The notes beneath the pieces were generated by a model that saw only the letters and a list, made by a program, of their open reading frames with translations, was not told the DNA's origin and searched no databases. Below, piece after piece: positions 34,467 through 45,285 of a DNA stretch of 64,000 nt; position 1 is the first letter of the stretch, and every line of letters starts with the position of its first letter. The DNA is from Polynucleobacter sp. MWH-Braz-FAM2G (lineage in GTDB: Bacteria; Pseudomonadota; Gammaproteobacteria; Burkholderiales; Burkholderiaceae): NCBI RefSeq assembly GCF_018687635.1, contig NZ_CP061300.1, forward strand, positions 434,001 through 498,000, in the 5' to 3' direction. Made by a program: the position numbers and the translations under genes.

Positions 34467-35745
34467 ACGATGACTTTGAAGTTCTTGTTGCGGTTTTTTT
34501 CGTGTTCTGATGCTCACGTATAAAGGTTTTGATTTTTGGATAAACCTTCTCGCGCCAACGGCGGCCAGAAAAGATGCCATAGTGACCAGCCCCAGCAACC
34601 TCATAATGATCTTTATTTGCTTTAGGGATACCTGCACATAAACCATGTGCTGATTGAGTTTGACCACTTCCGGAGATGTCGTCAAGCTCGCCTTCAACAG
34701 TCAGAAGCGCAGTTTTCTTAATATCTTGCGGCTTCACTAATTTGCCAGCGACTTTCCAGGTGCCGTTCGGTAATGCATAGTCTTGGAAAACCGTTTTGAT
34801 GGTATCTAAGTAGAACTTGGAATCCAAGTCCAATACTGCGTTGTACTCATCGTAGAAGCGAATATGCGCTTCAGCATCTCCTTCGTCGCCACGAACTAAG
34901 TTAGTGAAATAGTCCCAGTGCGATTGCAAATGGTTCTGTGGGTTCATGGCAATAAAGCCGGTGTGTTGCAAGAAGCCTGGGTAAACTTTGCGACCAGCGC
35001 CAGGGTAGTTCGGTGGAACGTTATAAATCACGTGACTCTCAAACCACTCATAAGATTTTTGATCTGCTAAGTTGTTTACGGCAGTAGGTGATTTGCGTGC
35101 ATCAATGGGGCCGCCCATCATAATCATGGATGCAGGAGTTGCCTCACCCGCAGAGGCAAGTAATGAAATCGCGCCTAAGGTTGGCACTGTCGGTTGGCAA
35201 ACAGAAATTACATGTAAGTCTTTTGCGCCAATGGTGCGTATGAATTCTTGAACATAGTGAACATAATCATCTAAGCCAAACTCACCATCTTCAATAGGAA
35301 CTAAACGTGCATCGATCCAATCGGTAATGTAAACCTTATGGTCTTGCAGAAGAGTGCGAACAGTGTCACGCAATAATGTGGAGTGGTGTCCAGATAGAGG
35401 CGCAACAACCAAAACAACTGGATCATCTTTTAGTTTTTTAATGACATTAACATCGTCGGAGAATCGTTTGAATCGAACTAAATTGCAAAAAGGTTTTGCA
35501 ACGATTGTTCTTTCGTGGATAGCAACTTCGCGACCATGGGCCTGTACAGCGCGAATACCAAATTCAGGTTTCTTATAGTTCTTGCCCAATCGGTATAAGA
35601 GTTCATAGCTTGCCGCTAAACGCTCTGATCCCGGGACCATTGACGCAGGATTAGAAGCGTTAATAAATGCTTCTGATGCAGCGCGTGCCCAAGAACTAAC
35701 TGGTTGAAGTAAGGCTTTTTGAAACTCGTGTAACTGATATAGCAT
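34465..35745 (-). CDS. phaZ: Intracellular polyhydroxyalkanoate depolymerase
   Basis: A 426-residue enzyme that mobilises stored poly-3-hydroxybutyrate. It has the PhaZ N-terminal region MLYQLHEFQKALLQP, the alpha/beta-hydrolase core VVAPLSGHHSTLLRDTVRTL, the Cys nucleophile in VISVCQPTVPTLG (Cys replaces the usual Ser), TVEGELDDISGSGQT, and the catalytic His in AGAGHYGIFSGRRWRE, ending in a basic tail. It matches the PhaZ1-type intracellular enzyme of Cupriavidus and Ralstonia. Single gene with its own terminator. It implies storage polymer turnover, although no synthase is in the window. Confidence 0.94.
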   Translation of the reverse strand: MLYQLHEFQKALLQPVSSWARAASEAFINASNPASMVPGSERLAASYELLYRLGKNYKKPEFGIRAVQAHGREVAIHERTIVAKPFCNLVRFKRFSDDVNVIKKLKDDPVVLVVAPLSGHHSTLLRDTVRTLLQDHKVYITDWIDARLVPIEDGEFGLDDYVHYVQEFIRTIGAKDLHVISVCQPTVPTLGAISLLASAGEATPASMIMMGGPIDARKSPTAVNNLADQKSYEWFESHVIYNVPPNYPGAGRKVYPGFLQHTGFIAMNPQNHLQSHWDYFTNLVRGDEGDAEAHIRFYDEYNAVLDLDSKFYLDTIKTVFQDYALPNGTWKVAGKLVKPQDIKKTALLTVEGELDDISGSGQTQSAHGLCAGIPKANKDHYEVAGAGHYGIFSGRRWREKVYPKIKTFIREHQNTKKTATRTSKSS

Positions 35746-35786
35746 GGTACCTCCGGTAATTCCGACTATCCGTTTATTGTGCTTTG

Positions 35787-36986
35787 TTAAGCCAATACGC
35801 GGGCGATTGCTTTAGCCACTTTGTCAATATTTTTGGTATTGAGGGCTGCCACACAAATGCGTCCAGTGGAGAGGGCATAAATGCCATCTTCTTTCTGTAA
35901 GCGCTCAACTTGCTCAGCTGTTAGGCCAGAGTAAGAAAACATTCCACGTTGCTTCTCAATAAAAGCAAAATCTTGCTTTACACCAGCAGCAGCGAGTTTT
36001 TCGACGAGACCATGACGCATTGCTTTAATGCGATCACGCATTTCTGCCAACTCATCTTCCCAGAGCTTGCGCAATTCTGGGGAATTTAAAACAGCGGCAG
36101 CGATTGCTGCACCATGAGTTGGTGGATTGGAATAATTGGTGCGAATCACACGCTTCAACTGCGAAAGCACGCGAGTAGATTCATCTTTGCTTTGCGTGAC
36201 GATAGAGAGTGCGCCAACACGCTCACCATAAAGTGAGAATGATTTGGAGAAGGAGCTAGAAACAAAGAAAGACATGCCCGATTCAGCGAAGAGGCGCACT
36301 GCAATACCGTCTTGCTCAATCCCAGCTGCAAAGCCTTGGTAAGCCATATCCAAGAATGGAATAAGACCCTTGTTCTTGCAGATCTCAATCACCTGACGCC
36401 ATTGTGCTTCAGTAATGTCCGCGCCAGTTGGGTTGTGGCAACAAGCGTGCAACAACACAGTGGTGTTCTTTGGGAAAGACTCTAATGATTTCACCATGCC
36501 GTCAAAATCAACACCGCGCGTTTTGCCGTCAAAGTAGGTGTACTCAACAACATCAAATCCAGCGGATTCAAAAATGCCGCGATGGTTTTCCCAAGTAGGG
36601 TTGCTGATGGCGCAAGGTGCATTGAGGTTTAAGCGCTTAATAAAGTCGGCGCCAACACGTAAGGCACCAGTACCACCAAGACATTCAGCGGTAACAACAC
36701 GACCATCCTTAATTAAGGCGGAATCGTCGCCAAACAGTAAGTTTTGCACTGCACTGTTGTAAGGGTTTGGTCCTTCGATAGGGATATAGCTGCGTGGTGA
36801 GTGCTTTGCAACAATTGCTTCTTCTGCTTTGATTACCGCTTTTAAAAGCGGGACCTTGCCTTCATCCGTGTAGTACACGCCAACACCCAAATTCACTTTA
36901 TCAGCGCGTTGGTCAGCAACGTAGGCTTCTGTGAGGCCAAAAATAGGATCTTTAGGGGCTAATTGGACTGAGGCAAACAGGGTCAT
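35787..36986 (-). CDS. tyrB: Aromatic amino acid / aspartate aminotransferase
   Basis: Class I PLP aminotransferase of 399 residues, subgroup I-alpha as in E. coli TyrB/AspC. Motifs: VNLGVGVYYTDEGKVPLL, HACCHNPTGADIT, FLDMAYQGFAAG, the Schiff-base Lys in SSSFSKSFSLYGERVGAL, and the substrate-binding Arg in RICVAALN. It could serve tyrosine, phenylalanine, aspartate or several. It is divergent from uvrB across a 159-base promoter gap. Confidence 0.92.
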   Translation of the reverse strand: MTLFASVQLAPKDPIFGLTEAYVADQRADKVNLGVGVYYTDEGKVPLLKAVIKAEEAIVAKHSPRSYIPIEGPNPYNSAVQNLLFGDDSALIKDGRVVTAECLGGTGALRVGADFIKRLNLNAPCAISNPTWENHRGIFESAGFDVVEYTYFDGKTRGVDFDGMVKSLESFPKNTTVLLHACCHNPTGADITEAQWRQVIEICKNKGLIPFLDMAYQGFAAGIEQDGIAVRLFAESGMSFFVSSSFSKSFSLYGERVGALSIVTQSKDESTRVLSQLKRVIRTNYSNPPTHGAAIAAAVLNSPELRKLWEDELAEMRDRIKAMRHGLVEKLAAAGVKQDFAFIEKQRGMFSYSGLTAEQVERLQKEDGIYALSTGRICVAALNTKNIDKVAKAIARVLA

Positions 36987-37121
36987 TTGAGGTCGAAAGT
37001 GGTGGTTTTAGGGTGGTTTTGTTCTTAATTAACGCTAAATTCAGTTTAATTGTCGGTTTTTAAGGTCAGAATCAACTATTTCCAAAGAAAAACGGCAAAA
37101 TCATTGTTTGTACAAAATTCG

Positions 37122-37140
37122 CTGTGAATAAATCTCACAG
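37122..37140. promoter_or_regulatory. Inverted repeat next to the uvrB start
   Basis: CTGTGA-N7-TCACAG, a perfect 6-bp inverted repeat that ends 5 bases before the first possible uvrB ATG and overlaps a likely -10 region. Its spacing differs from LexA boxes (CTGT-N8-ACAG) and from Crp sites (TGTGA-N6-TCACA). Confidence 0.4.
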
Positions 37141-37145
37141 GTGAA

Positions 37146-39302
37146 ATGATAGCCGAGATGCTCCCTAAGTTACCTAAAACTGGATCAAATTCTGAAGTAA
37201 ATGCTGTGAATAAAACCCCAGCGGCTGATCCCTTGGGCGAGGCTGGTCATGACCTTGATCCAGCAAAATTTGTCACCTTCCCAGACTCCCCTTATCAGCT
37301 CTATCAACCTTTTCCGCCGGCTGGAGACCAACCTCAGGCCATTGATGCCCTTGTAGAGGGTATCGAAGATGGTCTGACCTTTCAGACCTTACTGGGGGTT
37401 ACTGGGTCCGGAAAGACCTACACAATGGCCAATGTCATCGCTAGAACAGGTCGTCCAGCCATTATTTTTGCCCCAAATAAGACTCTAGCTGCCCAGCTTT
37501 ATAGCGAATTTAGGGAGTTTTTCCCAAAAAATGCTGTTGAATACTTCGTTAGTTATTACGACTATTACCAGCCGGAAGCGTACGTCCCCCAGCGTGACCT
37601 CTTTATTGAAAAAGATTCCTCCATAAATGAGCACATCGAGCAGATGCGTTTATCCGCAACCAAGAGTCTATTGGAGCGTCGTGACGTAGTGATTGTTGCA
37701 ACCGTGTCAGCCATTTACGGTATTGGTAATCCTGGCGACTATCACAGCATGGTGATGACATTACGTCCTGGCGACAAAATGAGTCAACGCGATATTTTGA
37801 TGCGGCTCATTGCCATGCAATACGACCGCAATGAAACTGATTTCAAACGCGGTGTATTTCGTGTGCGTGGGGACACGATTGATATTTTCCCTGCCGAACA
37901 TAACGAGTTAGCGGTAAGAGTGGAGTTGTTTGATGATGTCGTAGAGAGTTTGCAATTCTTTGATCCGCTTACTGGAAAAATTCGACAAAAGATTCCACGT
38001 TTCACTGTGTATCCAAGTTCGCATTACGTCACGCCACGAGATACCGTTTTAAAAGCAATTGAAACCATCAAAACAGAACTGCGTACCCGCTTAGATGAGT
38101 TTGTTAAAGATGGTAAGTTGGTAGAGGCACAAAGACTTGAGCAGCGTACTCGTTTTGATTTAGAGATGCTCAATGAATTAGGCTTCTGTAAAGGGATTGA
38201 AAACTACTCTCGCCACCTTTCAGGTGCGGCACCAGGCGAAGCCCCGCCTACGCTGGTGGACTATTTGCCCAACGATGCCTTGATGTTTCTAGATGAGAGT
38301 CACGTCTTAATTGGTCAGCTTAATGCGATGTATAACGGAGATAAATCTCGTAAACATACCTTGGTGGAATTTGGTTTTCGTCTACCTTCGGCGATGGATA
38401 ATCGCCCGCTTAAATTCGCTGAGTTTGAAACCAAAATGCGTCAAACCATTTTTGTTTCCGCTACACCGGCTGATTATGAGAGCGCCCATCAAGGTCAAGT
38501 TGTAGAGCAAGTCGCTAGGCCAACTGGATTGGTTGATCCAGAAATTGAAGTCTTACCAGCAAGCACACAGGTTGATGATTTATTAGATCAAATTCATGCG
38601 CGCGTCAAAGTTGGAGAGCGTGTATTAGTAACCGTCTTGACTAAGCGCATGGCTGAACAACTCACCGATTATCTTTCTGACAATGGTGTGAAGGTTCGCT
38701 ATGTTCACTCAGATATCGATACTGTTGAACGTGTCGAGATCTTGCGTGACTTACGTTTGGGTGTCTTCGATGTATTAGTTGGTATTAATTTGTTGCGGGA
38801 GGGTTTGGATATTCCAGAGGTTTCTCTGGTAGCAATTTTGGATGCTGATAAAGAAGGTTTCTTGCGTTCCGAAAGAAGTTTGATACAGACGATTGGACGT
38901 GCCGCCCGTAACGTGAGGGGTAAGGCCATTCTTTACGCGGACAAGATTACAGACTCTATGCGCAGAGCCATGGGGGAGACTGAAAGACGTCGCACTAAAC
39001 AAATTACTTTCAATAAATTGCATGGCATTGAGCCTAAAGGGGTCCAAAAACGTATTAAGGACATCATTGATGGTGTTTATGACGTCAAAGAGAAGCGTCA
39101 AGAGATGCAGGTGGAGCAGGAGAGGGCGCGCTATGAGGATATGAGCGAGAAGGACCTAGCAGCTGAAATCAAGCGCCTAGAGAAGCAAATGAACGCCGAA
39201 GCCAAGAATTTGGAGTTTGAAAAGGCTGCTAGCACCCGCGATAGGCTTACCAAAGTCAAAGAAATGGCGTTTGGAGCCAGGTCTAGAGACTCAATCGGCT
39301 AG
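37146..39302 (+). CDS. uvrB: Excinuclease ABC subunit B
   Basis: Damage-verification helicase of nucleotide excision repair, about 718 residues. Walker A GVTGSGKT is near residue 84; the beta-hairpin [21 protein letters not shown] that probes the damaged strand, the DExH-type [10 protein letters not shown], the C-terminal helicase motif [13 protein letters not shown] and the UvrC-binding coiled coil at the very end ([19 protein letters not shown]) are all present. The N-terminus is about 40 residues longer than usual; ATG 37146, ATG 37158 or GTG 37207 are possible, none with a clear ribosome site. Confidence 0.97.
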   Translation: MIAEMLPKLPKTGSNSEVNAVNKTPAADPLGEAGHDLDPAKFVTFPDSPYQLYQPFPPAGDQPQAIDALVEGIEDGLTFQTLLGVTGSGKTYTMANVIARTGRPAIIFAPNKTLAAQLYSEFREFFPKNAVEYFVSYYDYYQPEAYVPQRDLFIEKDSSINEHIEQMRLSATKSLLERRDVVIVATVSAIYGIGNPGDYHSMVMTLRPGDKMSQRDILMRLIAMQYDRNETDFKRGVFRVRGDTIDIFPAEHNELAVRVELFDDVVESLQFFDPLTGKIRQKIPRFTVYPSSHYVTPRDTVLKAIETIKTELRTRLDEFVKDGKLVEAQRLEQRTRFDLEMLNELGFCKGIENYSRHLSGAAPGEAPPTLVDYLPNDALMFLDESHVLIGQLNAMYNGDKSRKHTLVEFGFRLPSAMDNRPLKFAEFETKMRQTIFVSATPADYESAHQGQVVEQVARPTGLVDPEIEVLPASTQVDDLLDQIHARVKVGERVLVTVLTKRMAEQLTDYLSDNGVKVRYVHSDIDTVERVEILRDLRLGVFDVLVGINLLREGLDIPEVSLVAILDADKEGFLRSERSLIQTIGRAARNVRGKAILYADKITDSMRRAMGETERRRTKQITFNKLHGIEPKGVQKRIKDIIDGVYDVKEKRQEMQVEQERARYEDMSEKDLAAEIKRLEKQMNAEAKNLEFEKAASTRDRLTKVKEMAFGARSRDSIG

Positions 39303-39334
39303 TTTCCTCGCAGTCCTTGGGGATTTTTGGGATA

Positions 39335-39389
39335 ATTCCCGAGCAGATTGCTAGGGATTATGTTAAAGTTGAGCGGAATGGTCGGGTAT
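39335..39389 (+). promoter_or_regulatory. Two possible IscR type 1 sites before iscR
   Basis: 39365-39389 aligns to the E. coli type 1 IscR pattern: the right half TGGTCGGGTAT matches 10 of 11 and the left half AAAGTTGAGCG 8 of 11. A weaker copy, good only in its left half (ATTCCCGAGCA, 8 of 11), starts at 39335, exactly 30 bases earlier. They lie 50-105 bases before the iscR start. The consensus was recalled, not searched. Confidence 0.5.
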
Positions 39390-39439
39390 TACCCGCCCGA
39401 CTGTTAGCTGTCCATAACAATCCATTACCAAGGTGACAT

Positions 39440-40009
39440 ATGAGACTTACAACCAAAGGTCGTTTTGCAGTAACCGCAATGATTGATTTAGCCCTGCGTG
39501 AGGCGCATGGCCCAGTGACTTTGGCTGGAATTAGCCAAAGACAAAAGATTTCCCTTTCTTACCTCGAGCAATTATTCGGTAAATTGCGCCGCTTCAACAT
39601 TGTGGAGAGTACGCGTGGTCCTGGCGGTGGTTATACCCTAGCGCGCCCCTCATCCGAAGTGAGTGTTGCCGACATTATTGTTGCCGTCGATGAACCCCTT
39701 GATGCAACCCAGTGTGGTGGCAAAGGAAACTGTCATACCGATGATGAGAATCATGGACGCTGTATGACCCATGATCTATGGAGCAATCTCAATTCCAAAA
39801 TGGTTGAGTACCTCAGCTCTGTGAGTTTGAAAGATTTGGTTCAACAGCAAGAAGGACGTGGCATTGTCATTCAGGACATGCGCCAGAAGAAAGTCAAAGT
39901 AGAAAGTGTTAAAGCAGATAAACCCGCTCCTGTGCTTTCGGCCAAAAAAGAAATTGCCCCTAAGGTGCCTTTAGTGAATTCCGTATTCAATTTAGCGCGA
40001 CAAAGTTAA
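39440..40009 (+). CDS. iscR: IscR, Fe-S cluster-sensing regulator (Rrf2 family)
   Basis: A 189-residue winged-helix repressor that represses the isc operon when it holds a [2Fe-2S] cluster. The DNA-binding N-terminus is MRLTTKGRFAVTAMIDLAL with the recognition helix SLSYLEQLFGKLRR and GPGGGYTLARP. The cluster ligands are three Cys in ATQCGGKGNCHTDDENHGRC plus the following His. The C-terminal tail after about residue 150 is longer and more basic than in E. coli. It is first in the operon, with 29 bases to iscS. Confidence 0.96.
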   Translation: MRLTTKGRFAVTAMIDLALREAHGPVTLAGISQRQKISLSYLEQLFGKLRRFNIVESTRGPGGGYTLARPSSEVSVADIIVAVDEPLDATQCGGKGNCHTDDENHGRCMTHDLWSNLNSKMVEYLSSVSLKDLVQQQEGRGIVIQDMRQKKVKVESVKADKPAPVLSAKKEIAPKVPLVNSVFNLARQS

Positions 40010-40038
40010 TAACAGCATCATCAACTAGTAAATAAACC

Positions 40039-41298
40039 ATGAACGCCCCACAAGATCTTCCACAACAACCGGTACCCATGTTTAGTCCGAAGCACTTTCC
40101 TGTGTATATGGACTACTCAGCTACTACGCCGATTGATCCTCGCGTGGTGGACAAAATGTTGCCTTATTTGCGTGAGCAGTTTGGTAACGCCGCTTCACGT
40201 AGCCATGCATATGGCTGGGCTGCAGAAGAAGCTGTAGAGTGGGCGCGTTCAGAGGTTGCTCAGCTAGTTCATGCTGATCCAAGAGAAATCATCTTCACCA
40301 GTGGCGCTACAGAGAGTATTAATTTGGCATTAAAGGGTGCTGCACATTTTTATAAGGATCGTGGCAATCACATCATCACAGTAAAGACTGAGCACAAGGC
40401 AACTCTAGACACTTGTCGTGAGTTGGAGCGCGAAGGCTATGAAGTGACATATCTAGACGTTCTGCCAAACGGTCTGATTGATTTTGCGCAATTAGAAGCC
40501 GCCATGAAGCCAGGCACGATTTTAGCTTCGGTAATGTATGTCAATAATGAAATCGGTGTTGTACAAGATATCCCAGCAATTGGTGATTTGTGTCGTTCAC
40601 GTGGTGTTATTTTTCATGTGGACGCTGCGCAGGCTACAGGTAAAGTAGAAATTGACTTAGAAAAAATCAAAGTGGATTTGATGAGTTTCTCTGCGCATAA
40701 GACTTATGGGCCTAAGGGTATTGGCGCTTTGTTTGTGCGTCGTAAACCTCGTATCCGTATTGAGGCACAAATACATGGCGGTGGTCATGAGCGGGGCATG
40801 CGTTCTGGAACTTTAGCTGTGCATCAAATTGTTGGTATGGGCGAAGCATTTCGAATTGCACGTATCGATATGGCTGAAGAAAATAAGCGTATCCGTGCTT
40901 TGCGTGATCGTTTGTTGAATGGCTTAAAAGATGTTGAAGAGGTTTATGTGAATGGCGACATGGATAAGCGTGTCCCACACAACCTTAATATCAGTTTTAA
41001 CTATGTTGAAGGCGAATCCATGTTGATGGCTCTGAAGGATTTGGCAATCTCATCTGGATCCGCCTGCACTTCAGCTTCTCTAGAGCCATCCTATGTGTTG
41101 CGGGCCCTAGGTCGTAATGACGAGTTGGCGCATAGTTCGATTCGCTTTACCTTGGGTCGCTTTACAACCGAGGAAGAAGTGGATTTCACTATCAAACTAG
41201 TAAAAGAAAAAATTGCTAAGTTGCGTGAGTTATCGCCACTCTGGGAAATGTATAAAGATGGAATCGATCTGAGTACGATTCAATGGGCTGCACATTAA
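40039..41298 (+). CDS. iscS: IscS, cysteine desulfurase
   Basis: PLP enzyme that takes sulfur from cysteine for Fe-S clusters and thiolated tRNA. The 419 residues include a 15-20 residue N-terminal extension before the usual [16 protein letters not shown]. The Schiff-base Lys is in [16 protein letters not shown]; the mobile persulfide Cys is in [20 protein letters not shown]. Confidence 0.97.
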   Translation: MNAPQDLPQQPVPMFSPKHFPVYMDYSATTPIDPRVVDKMLPYLREQFGNAASRSHAYGWAAEEAVEWARSEVAQLVHADPREIIFTSGATESINLALKGAAHFYKDRGNHIITVKTEHKATLDTCRELEREGYEVTYLDVLPNGLIDFAQLEAAMKPGTILASVMYVNNEIGVVQDIPAIGDLCRSRGVIFHVDAAQATGKVEIDLEKIKVDLMSFSAHKTYGPKGIGALFVRRKPRIRIEAQIHGGGHERGMRSGTLAVHQIVGMGEAFRIARIDMAEENKRIRALRDRLLNGLKDVEEVYVNGDMDKRVPHNLNISFNYVEGESMLMALKDLAISSGSACTSASLEPSYVLRALGRNDELAHSSIRFTLGRFTTEEEVDFTIKLVKEKIAKLRELSPLWEMYKDGIDLSTIQWAAH

Positions 41299-41336
41299 AG
41301 AAACATTAAGACATAAAGAAATAAAGAGGAAATACC

Positions 41337-41723
41337 ATGGCATATAGCGAGAAAGTCATAGACCACTACGAAAATCCCCGTAACGTTGGCTCATTTGAAA
41401 AGGGTGATGATAGCGTTGGTACAGGTATGGTTGGTGCTCCAGCCTGTGGTGATGTTATGAAATTGCAAATTCGTGTGAATGACCAAGGTGTGATCGAGGA
41501 TGCTAAGTTCAAAACTTATGGTTGTGGTTCTGCGATTGCTTCCTCCTCCCTGGTAACTGAATGGGTTAAAGGTAAGACTTTGGATCAAGCGCTTGAGATT
41601 AAAAACTCACTTATCGCTGAAGAATTGGCTTTGCCTCCAGTAAAGATCCATTGCTCTATTTTGGCCGAGGATGCGATAAAAGCCGCTGTCGCGGATTACA
41701 AAGAAAAGCACCCAGCGAAATAA
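41337..41723 (+). CDS. iscU: IscU, Fe-S scaffold
   Basis: A 128-residue scaffold with the three cluster Cys in GAPACGDVMKLQI, YGCGSAIASSSL and HCSILAEDAI, and the LPPVK motif that HscA recognises. AAAGAGG lies 9 bases before the ATG. It sits 38 bases after iscS. Confidence 0.97.
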   Translation: MAYSEKVIDHYENPRNVGSFEKGDDSVGTGMVGAPACGDVMKLQIRVNDQGVIEDAKFKTYGCGSAIASSSLVTEWVKGKTLDQALEIKNSLIAEELALPPVKIHCSILAEDAIKAAVADYKEKHPAK

Positions 41724-41753
41724 AAAACGAAGTAAATAAGAAGATTTAAAACT

Positions 41754-42077
41754 ATGGCAATTACCTTAACTGATAAAGCAGCAGCGCACGTGAATCGCAA
41801 CTTAGAGAAGCGTGGCAAGGGATGTGGCTTGCGCTTGGGTGTGCGTACAACAGGATGTTCCGGTTTGGCATATCAACTGGAGTATGTAGATGAGCCAGCT
41901 GCCGAAGATCAAGTGTTCGAGTCTAATGGCGTTAAGGTGTTTGTGGATCCAAAGAGTTTGGCTTATTTAGATGGGACTGAACTGGACTTTGTACGCGAGG
42001 GTTTGAATGAAGGATTTAAATTCCAGAATCCAAACGTAAAAGATGAGTGTGGTTGTGGTGAATCCTTCCGCGTCTGA
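41754..42077 (+). CDS. iscA: IscA, A-type Fe-S carrier
   Basis: A 107-residue A-type carrier. Cys residues in TTGCSGLAY and the C-terminal CGCG motif hold the cluster. It overlaps the next gene, hscB, by about 20-35 bases depending on the hscB start. Confidence 0.96.
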   Translation: MAITLTDKAAAHVNRNLEKRGKGCGLRLGVRTTGCSGLAYQLEYVDEPAAEDQVFESNGVKVFVDPKSLAYLDGTELDFVREGLNEGFKFQNPNVKDECGCGESFRV

Positions 42078-42582
42078 CGATTACTTTCGCTTCTTTGGTT
42101 TAAATCAGCAATTCAAAATCGACTTGCCTGCTCTTGACCAGGCATATCTAGCAATTCAGAAGGAAGTGCATCCAGATCGCCATGCTCGCGGTAGCGATAC
42201 AGAGCAACGTTTGGCAATGCAAATGGCTACCTTAGCAAATACTGCTTTTCAAACACTTAGGAATCCAGTGCAGCGTGGGCTCTATATTTGCCAGCTGCAT
42301 GGTGTTGATGCCAAGTTGGAAACCAATACTGCAATGCCTGCTGCTTTTCTCATGAAGCAAATGGAGTGGCGTGAGAATTTAGACGAGCAAGCAGAAGATT
42401 TGCAGGCACTAGAGAATTTAATGGCCGAAGTAGAGCAATCAAAACAAGATACCCTAGCGGAGATTACGCAGGCGATTGATGGCGCTAAAAATTACACGCG
42501 TGCCGCTGAATTACTGCGTGGATTACTCTTTATTGATAAGTTTGCTGTAGAGCTAGATGATGCTATTTCTGCTTTGGTATAG
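42043..42582 (+). CDS. hscB: HscB, J-domain co-chaperone
   Basis: A 179-residue J-protein that brings IscU to HscA. The J domain opens with DDYFRFFGL and contains the essential HPD in [11 protein letters not shown]; the C-terminal three-helix part ([18 protein letters not shown]) binds IscU. The start could be ATG 42043 or GTG 42058 (directly before the J domain); neither has a clear ribosome site, so translation may be coupled to iscA. Confidence 0.95.
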   Translation: MSVVVVNPSASDDYFRFFGLNQQFKIDLPALDQAYLAIQKEVHPDRHARGSDTEQRLAMQMATLANTAFQTLRNPVQRGLYICQLHGVDAKLETNTAMPAAFLMKQMEWRENLDEQAEDLQALENLMAEVEQSKQDTLAEITQAIDGAKNYTRAAELLRGLLFIDKFAVELDDAISALV

Positions 42583-42608
42583 CTCATTTAAATTACACTC
42601 AATTATTT

Positions 42609-44474
42609 ATGGCTCTACTACAAATCTCTGAACCTGGTAAATCATTAGCGCCACATCAGCGCAGAATTGCTGTTGGTATAGATTTGGGTACTACCAATTC
42701 TTTGGTGGCCATTGTGCGCGATGCTTTACCTAAGGTCTTGCCAGATGCGCAAGGGCGCGAGTTGTTGCCTTCCGTCATTCGTTATTTGCCTAATGGACGA
42801 ACCCAAGCTGGTTTTGAGGCGTTAGAAAGCGTGGTTATTGATCCAAAGAATACGATTGTTTCTGTGAAGCGTTTCATGGGTCGCGGATTGCTCGATGTCG
42901 AGCATATTGAAAGTGCTCCATACGATTTCGTAGATCAACCTGGAATGCTTAAGCTCAGAACAGTCGCTGGCGATAAGAGCCCGATCGAAGTTTCTGCAGA
43001 AATCTTGGCACGTTTACGTCAGTTAGCGGAAGACTCTGTCTCTGAAGAAATTGTGGGCGCAGTGATTACAGTGCCAGCATATTTTGATGATGCACAACGT
43101 CAGGCAACCAAAGATGCTGCAAAGTTGGCCGGCATTGAAGTGTTGCGTTTATTAAATGAACCTACTGCCGCAGCGATTGCTTATGGCTTAGATAATGCAT
43201 CTGAAGGCGTTTATGCCGTTTATGACTTAGGCGGTGGCACCTTTGATATCTCAATCTTGCGAATGAGTAGAGGTGTTTTTGAAGTACTCTCAACTGGTGG
43301 TGACTCCGCTTTAGGTGGGGATGATTTTGATCATCGTTTGTATTGTTGGGTGATTGAGCAAGCCAAACTTCCGCCGTTGTCCATTCATGATCATCGCACT
43401 CTCTTACAAGCCTGCAAGCATGTTAAAGAGCAGCTTAGTCATAACCCTTTAGCGCGGGTGCATGAGGCGCTTGCAGACGGTACAGTAGTAAACGTAGGTA
43501 TAAGCCAAGCCCAGTTTTTTGAAATTACCCAAAACCTAGTTAGCAAAACTATAGTTGCTTGTAAAAAAGCATTGCGTGATGCCGGACTTAAGGCTGAAGA
43601 CGTTAAGGGTGTTGTAATGGTTGGCGGATCTACTCGGATGCCTAATGTACAACGAGCTGTTGGCGAATTGTTTGGCACTCAACCATTAAATAATCTCAAT
43701 CCTGATCAGGTGGTTGCATTGGGTGCGGCAATGCAGGCTGATTTATTAGCGGGTAATCAAAGCAAAGATGATGAGTGGCTTTTATTGGATGTGATTCCAT
43801 TGTCATTGGGCATTGAAACAATGGGTGGCTTGGTAGAAAAAATCATTCCACGCAATACCCCTATTCCTGTTGCTAGGGCACAGGATTTCACAACCTTCAA
43901 GGATGGCCAAACTGCTTTAGCTATTCATGTTGTTCAGGGTGAGCGAGAGTTGGCGCAAGACTGTCGTTCATTAGGTAAATTTGAATTGCGTGGCATTCCG
44001 GCGATGGCAGCGGGAGCGGCTCGCATAAGAGTGACTTTCCAAGTCGATGCCGATGGTCTGTTATCAGTAAGTGCTATTGAGCAAGGTTCTGGTGTCAAAG
44101 CATCTATTGATATTAAGCCTTCATATGGTTTAACAGATTCTGAAATTGCTCGCATGCTACAAGATGGTTTTGCCTCCGCTAAAGAAGATTTGCTTTCTAG
44201 GTCTCTACGTGAAGAACAGGTTAATGCTCAGCGTTTGTTAGATGCTGTGCAGACAGCTTTAGCAAGTGATCGCAGTCTTCTTAATGATGAAGAGCAGGCT
44301 GCTATTGATCATGAGATGGCAGTTTTGCAGAAGATTCTGAATGAAGAAAAAGACAGCGATATTGTGCGTAAAGCCGTAGATCACGCAGCTAAAGCTACCG
44401 ATGAGTTTGCACAAAAACGCATGAACGCTAGTATTCAAAAGGCTTTATCTGGCAAGAATGTTGCTGAGATCTAA
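42609..44474 (+). CDS. hscA: HscA, Hsp70 chaperone for Fe-S transfer
   Basis: A 621-residue Hsp70 specialised for IscU. The ATPase domain shows [43 protein letters not shown] and [12 protein letters not shown]; the substrate domain starts near residue 395 ([14 protein letters not shown]). The arrangement after hscB and before fdx is standard. Confidence 0.97.
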   Translation: MALLQISEPGKSLAPHQRRIAVGIDLGTTNSLVAIVRDALPKVLPDAQGRELLPSVIRYLPNGRTQAGFEALESVVIDPKNTIVSVKRFMGRGLLDVEHIESAPYDFVDQPGMLKLRTVAGDKSPIEVSAEILARLRQLAEDSVSEEIVGAVITVPAYFDDAQRQATKDAAKLAGIEVLRLLNEPTAAAIAYGLDNASEGVYAVYDLGGGTFDISILRMSRGVFEVLSTGGDSALGGDDFDHRLYCWVIEQAKLPPLSIHDHRTLLQACKHVKEQLSHNPLARVHEALADGTVVNVGISQAQFFEITQNLVSKTIVACKKALRDAGLKAEDVKGVVMVGGSTRMPNVQRAVGELFGTQPLNNLNPDQVVALGAAMQADLLAGNQSKDDEWLLLDVIPLSLGIETMGGLVEKIIPRNTPIPVARAQDFTTFKDGQTALAIHVVQGERELAQDCRSLGKFELRGIPAMAAGAARIRVTFQVDADGLLSVSAIEQGSGVKASIDIKPSYGLTDSEIARMLQDGFASAKEDLLSRSLREEQVNAQRLLDAVQTALASDRSLLNDEEQAAIDHEMAVLQKILNEEKDSDIVRKAVDHAAKATDEFAQKRMNASIQKALSGKNVAEI

Positions 44475-44502
44475 GCGAGCTCAATTTAAATAGAAAAGAA
44501 TC

Positions 44503-44841
44503 ATGACTCAAATTGTTGTCCTGCCACATAGTGAATATTGTCCTGAAGGTGCAGTGGTTGAGGTCGCTCCAGGTACCTCAATTTGTGAGGCGCTCCTAGA
44601 AAATGACATTCCAATTGAGCATGCATGCGATATGGTGTGCGCTTGCACCACTTGTCATGTCATCGTGAAAGAAGGCTATCAAAGCCTAAATCCACCTGAT
44701 GAAAATGAAGAAGACATGTTGGATCGTGCATGGGGTTTAAATCCCCAATCTCGTCTTTCATGTCAGGCTATTATTGCCAAAGAAGATTTAGTAATTGAGA
44801 TACCAAAATACTCAATCAATCACGCCAAAGAAAATCACTAA
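44503..44841 (+). CDS. fdx: Isc [2Fe-2S] ferredoxin
   Basis: A 112-residue adrenodoxin-type ferredoxin. Ligands: ACDMVCACTTCH gives Cys-X5-Cys-X2-Cys, and the fourth Cys is in SRLSCQAI. It supplies electrons for cluster assembly. It ends the classical isc genes; no iscX follows. The next gene starts 9 bases later. Confidence 0.96.
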   Translation: MTQIVVLPHSEYCPEGAVVEVAPGTSICEALLENDIPIEHACDMVCACTTCHVIVKEGYQSLNPPDENEEDMLDRAWGLNPQSRLSCQAIIAKEDLVIEIPKYSINHAKENH

Positions 44842-44850
44842 GCATTCATC

Positions 44851-45285
44851 ATGAAGTCAGCGATTGTTATTCGCCTCTTTGCTTCTTTAGTAATCACTTA
44901 TTCAATTACATCTTATGCAGATGAGCATCCAAGCGTTACAACTGACTTGATTATTAGAAGTAGTAATGATTGGACTGGCAGCTCCTTGCCGTCCTATTTA
45001 TCGGATACTCCTGAGATTGCGGTAATGCGCTATGTCATTCCGCCACAAACTGCTTTGCCAGTTCACAAGCATCCTGCAATTAATGCAGCATATGTGGTTG
45101 ATGGAGAAATCACCGTGGTTCAAGAGGGTGGCATCCAACGCAACTTTAAGAAGGGTGAAGTCATTATTGAGATGGTAGACAAATGGCATTACGGCGTAAA
45201 TCAAGGCGTAAAGCCAGTTGAGCTGGTTGTTTTCTATGCGACCACCAAAGAATTGCCTCTAGCGATTAAGAAGCCTGTCCCCTGA
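44851..45285 (+). CDS. Secreted cupin-domain protein
   Basis: A 144-residue protein with a Sec signal peptide (cleavage near SYA-DE) and a single cupin: PPQTALPVHKHPAINAAYVV with two metal-type His, then GEITVVQEGG and FKKGEVIIEMVDKWHYGVNQ. The substrate is unknown. It follows fdx after 9 bases without a clear ribosome site, so it may be the last gene of the isc transcript, ended by the terminator at 45418. Confidence 0.85.
   Translation: MKSAIVIRLFASLVITYSITSYADEHPSVTTDLIIRSSNDWTGSSLPSYLSDTPEIAVMRYVIPPQTALPVHKHPAINAAYVVDGEITVVQEGGIQRNFKKGEVIIEMVDKWHYGVNQGVKPVELVVFYATTKELPLAIKKPVP

Noticed and set aside
37122..37140. LexA or Crp box at uvrB
   Set aside because: The repeat spacing (CTGT-N11-ACAG; TGTGA-N7-TCACA) is wrong for both families as I know them.
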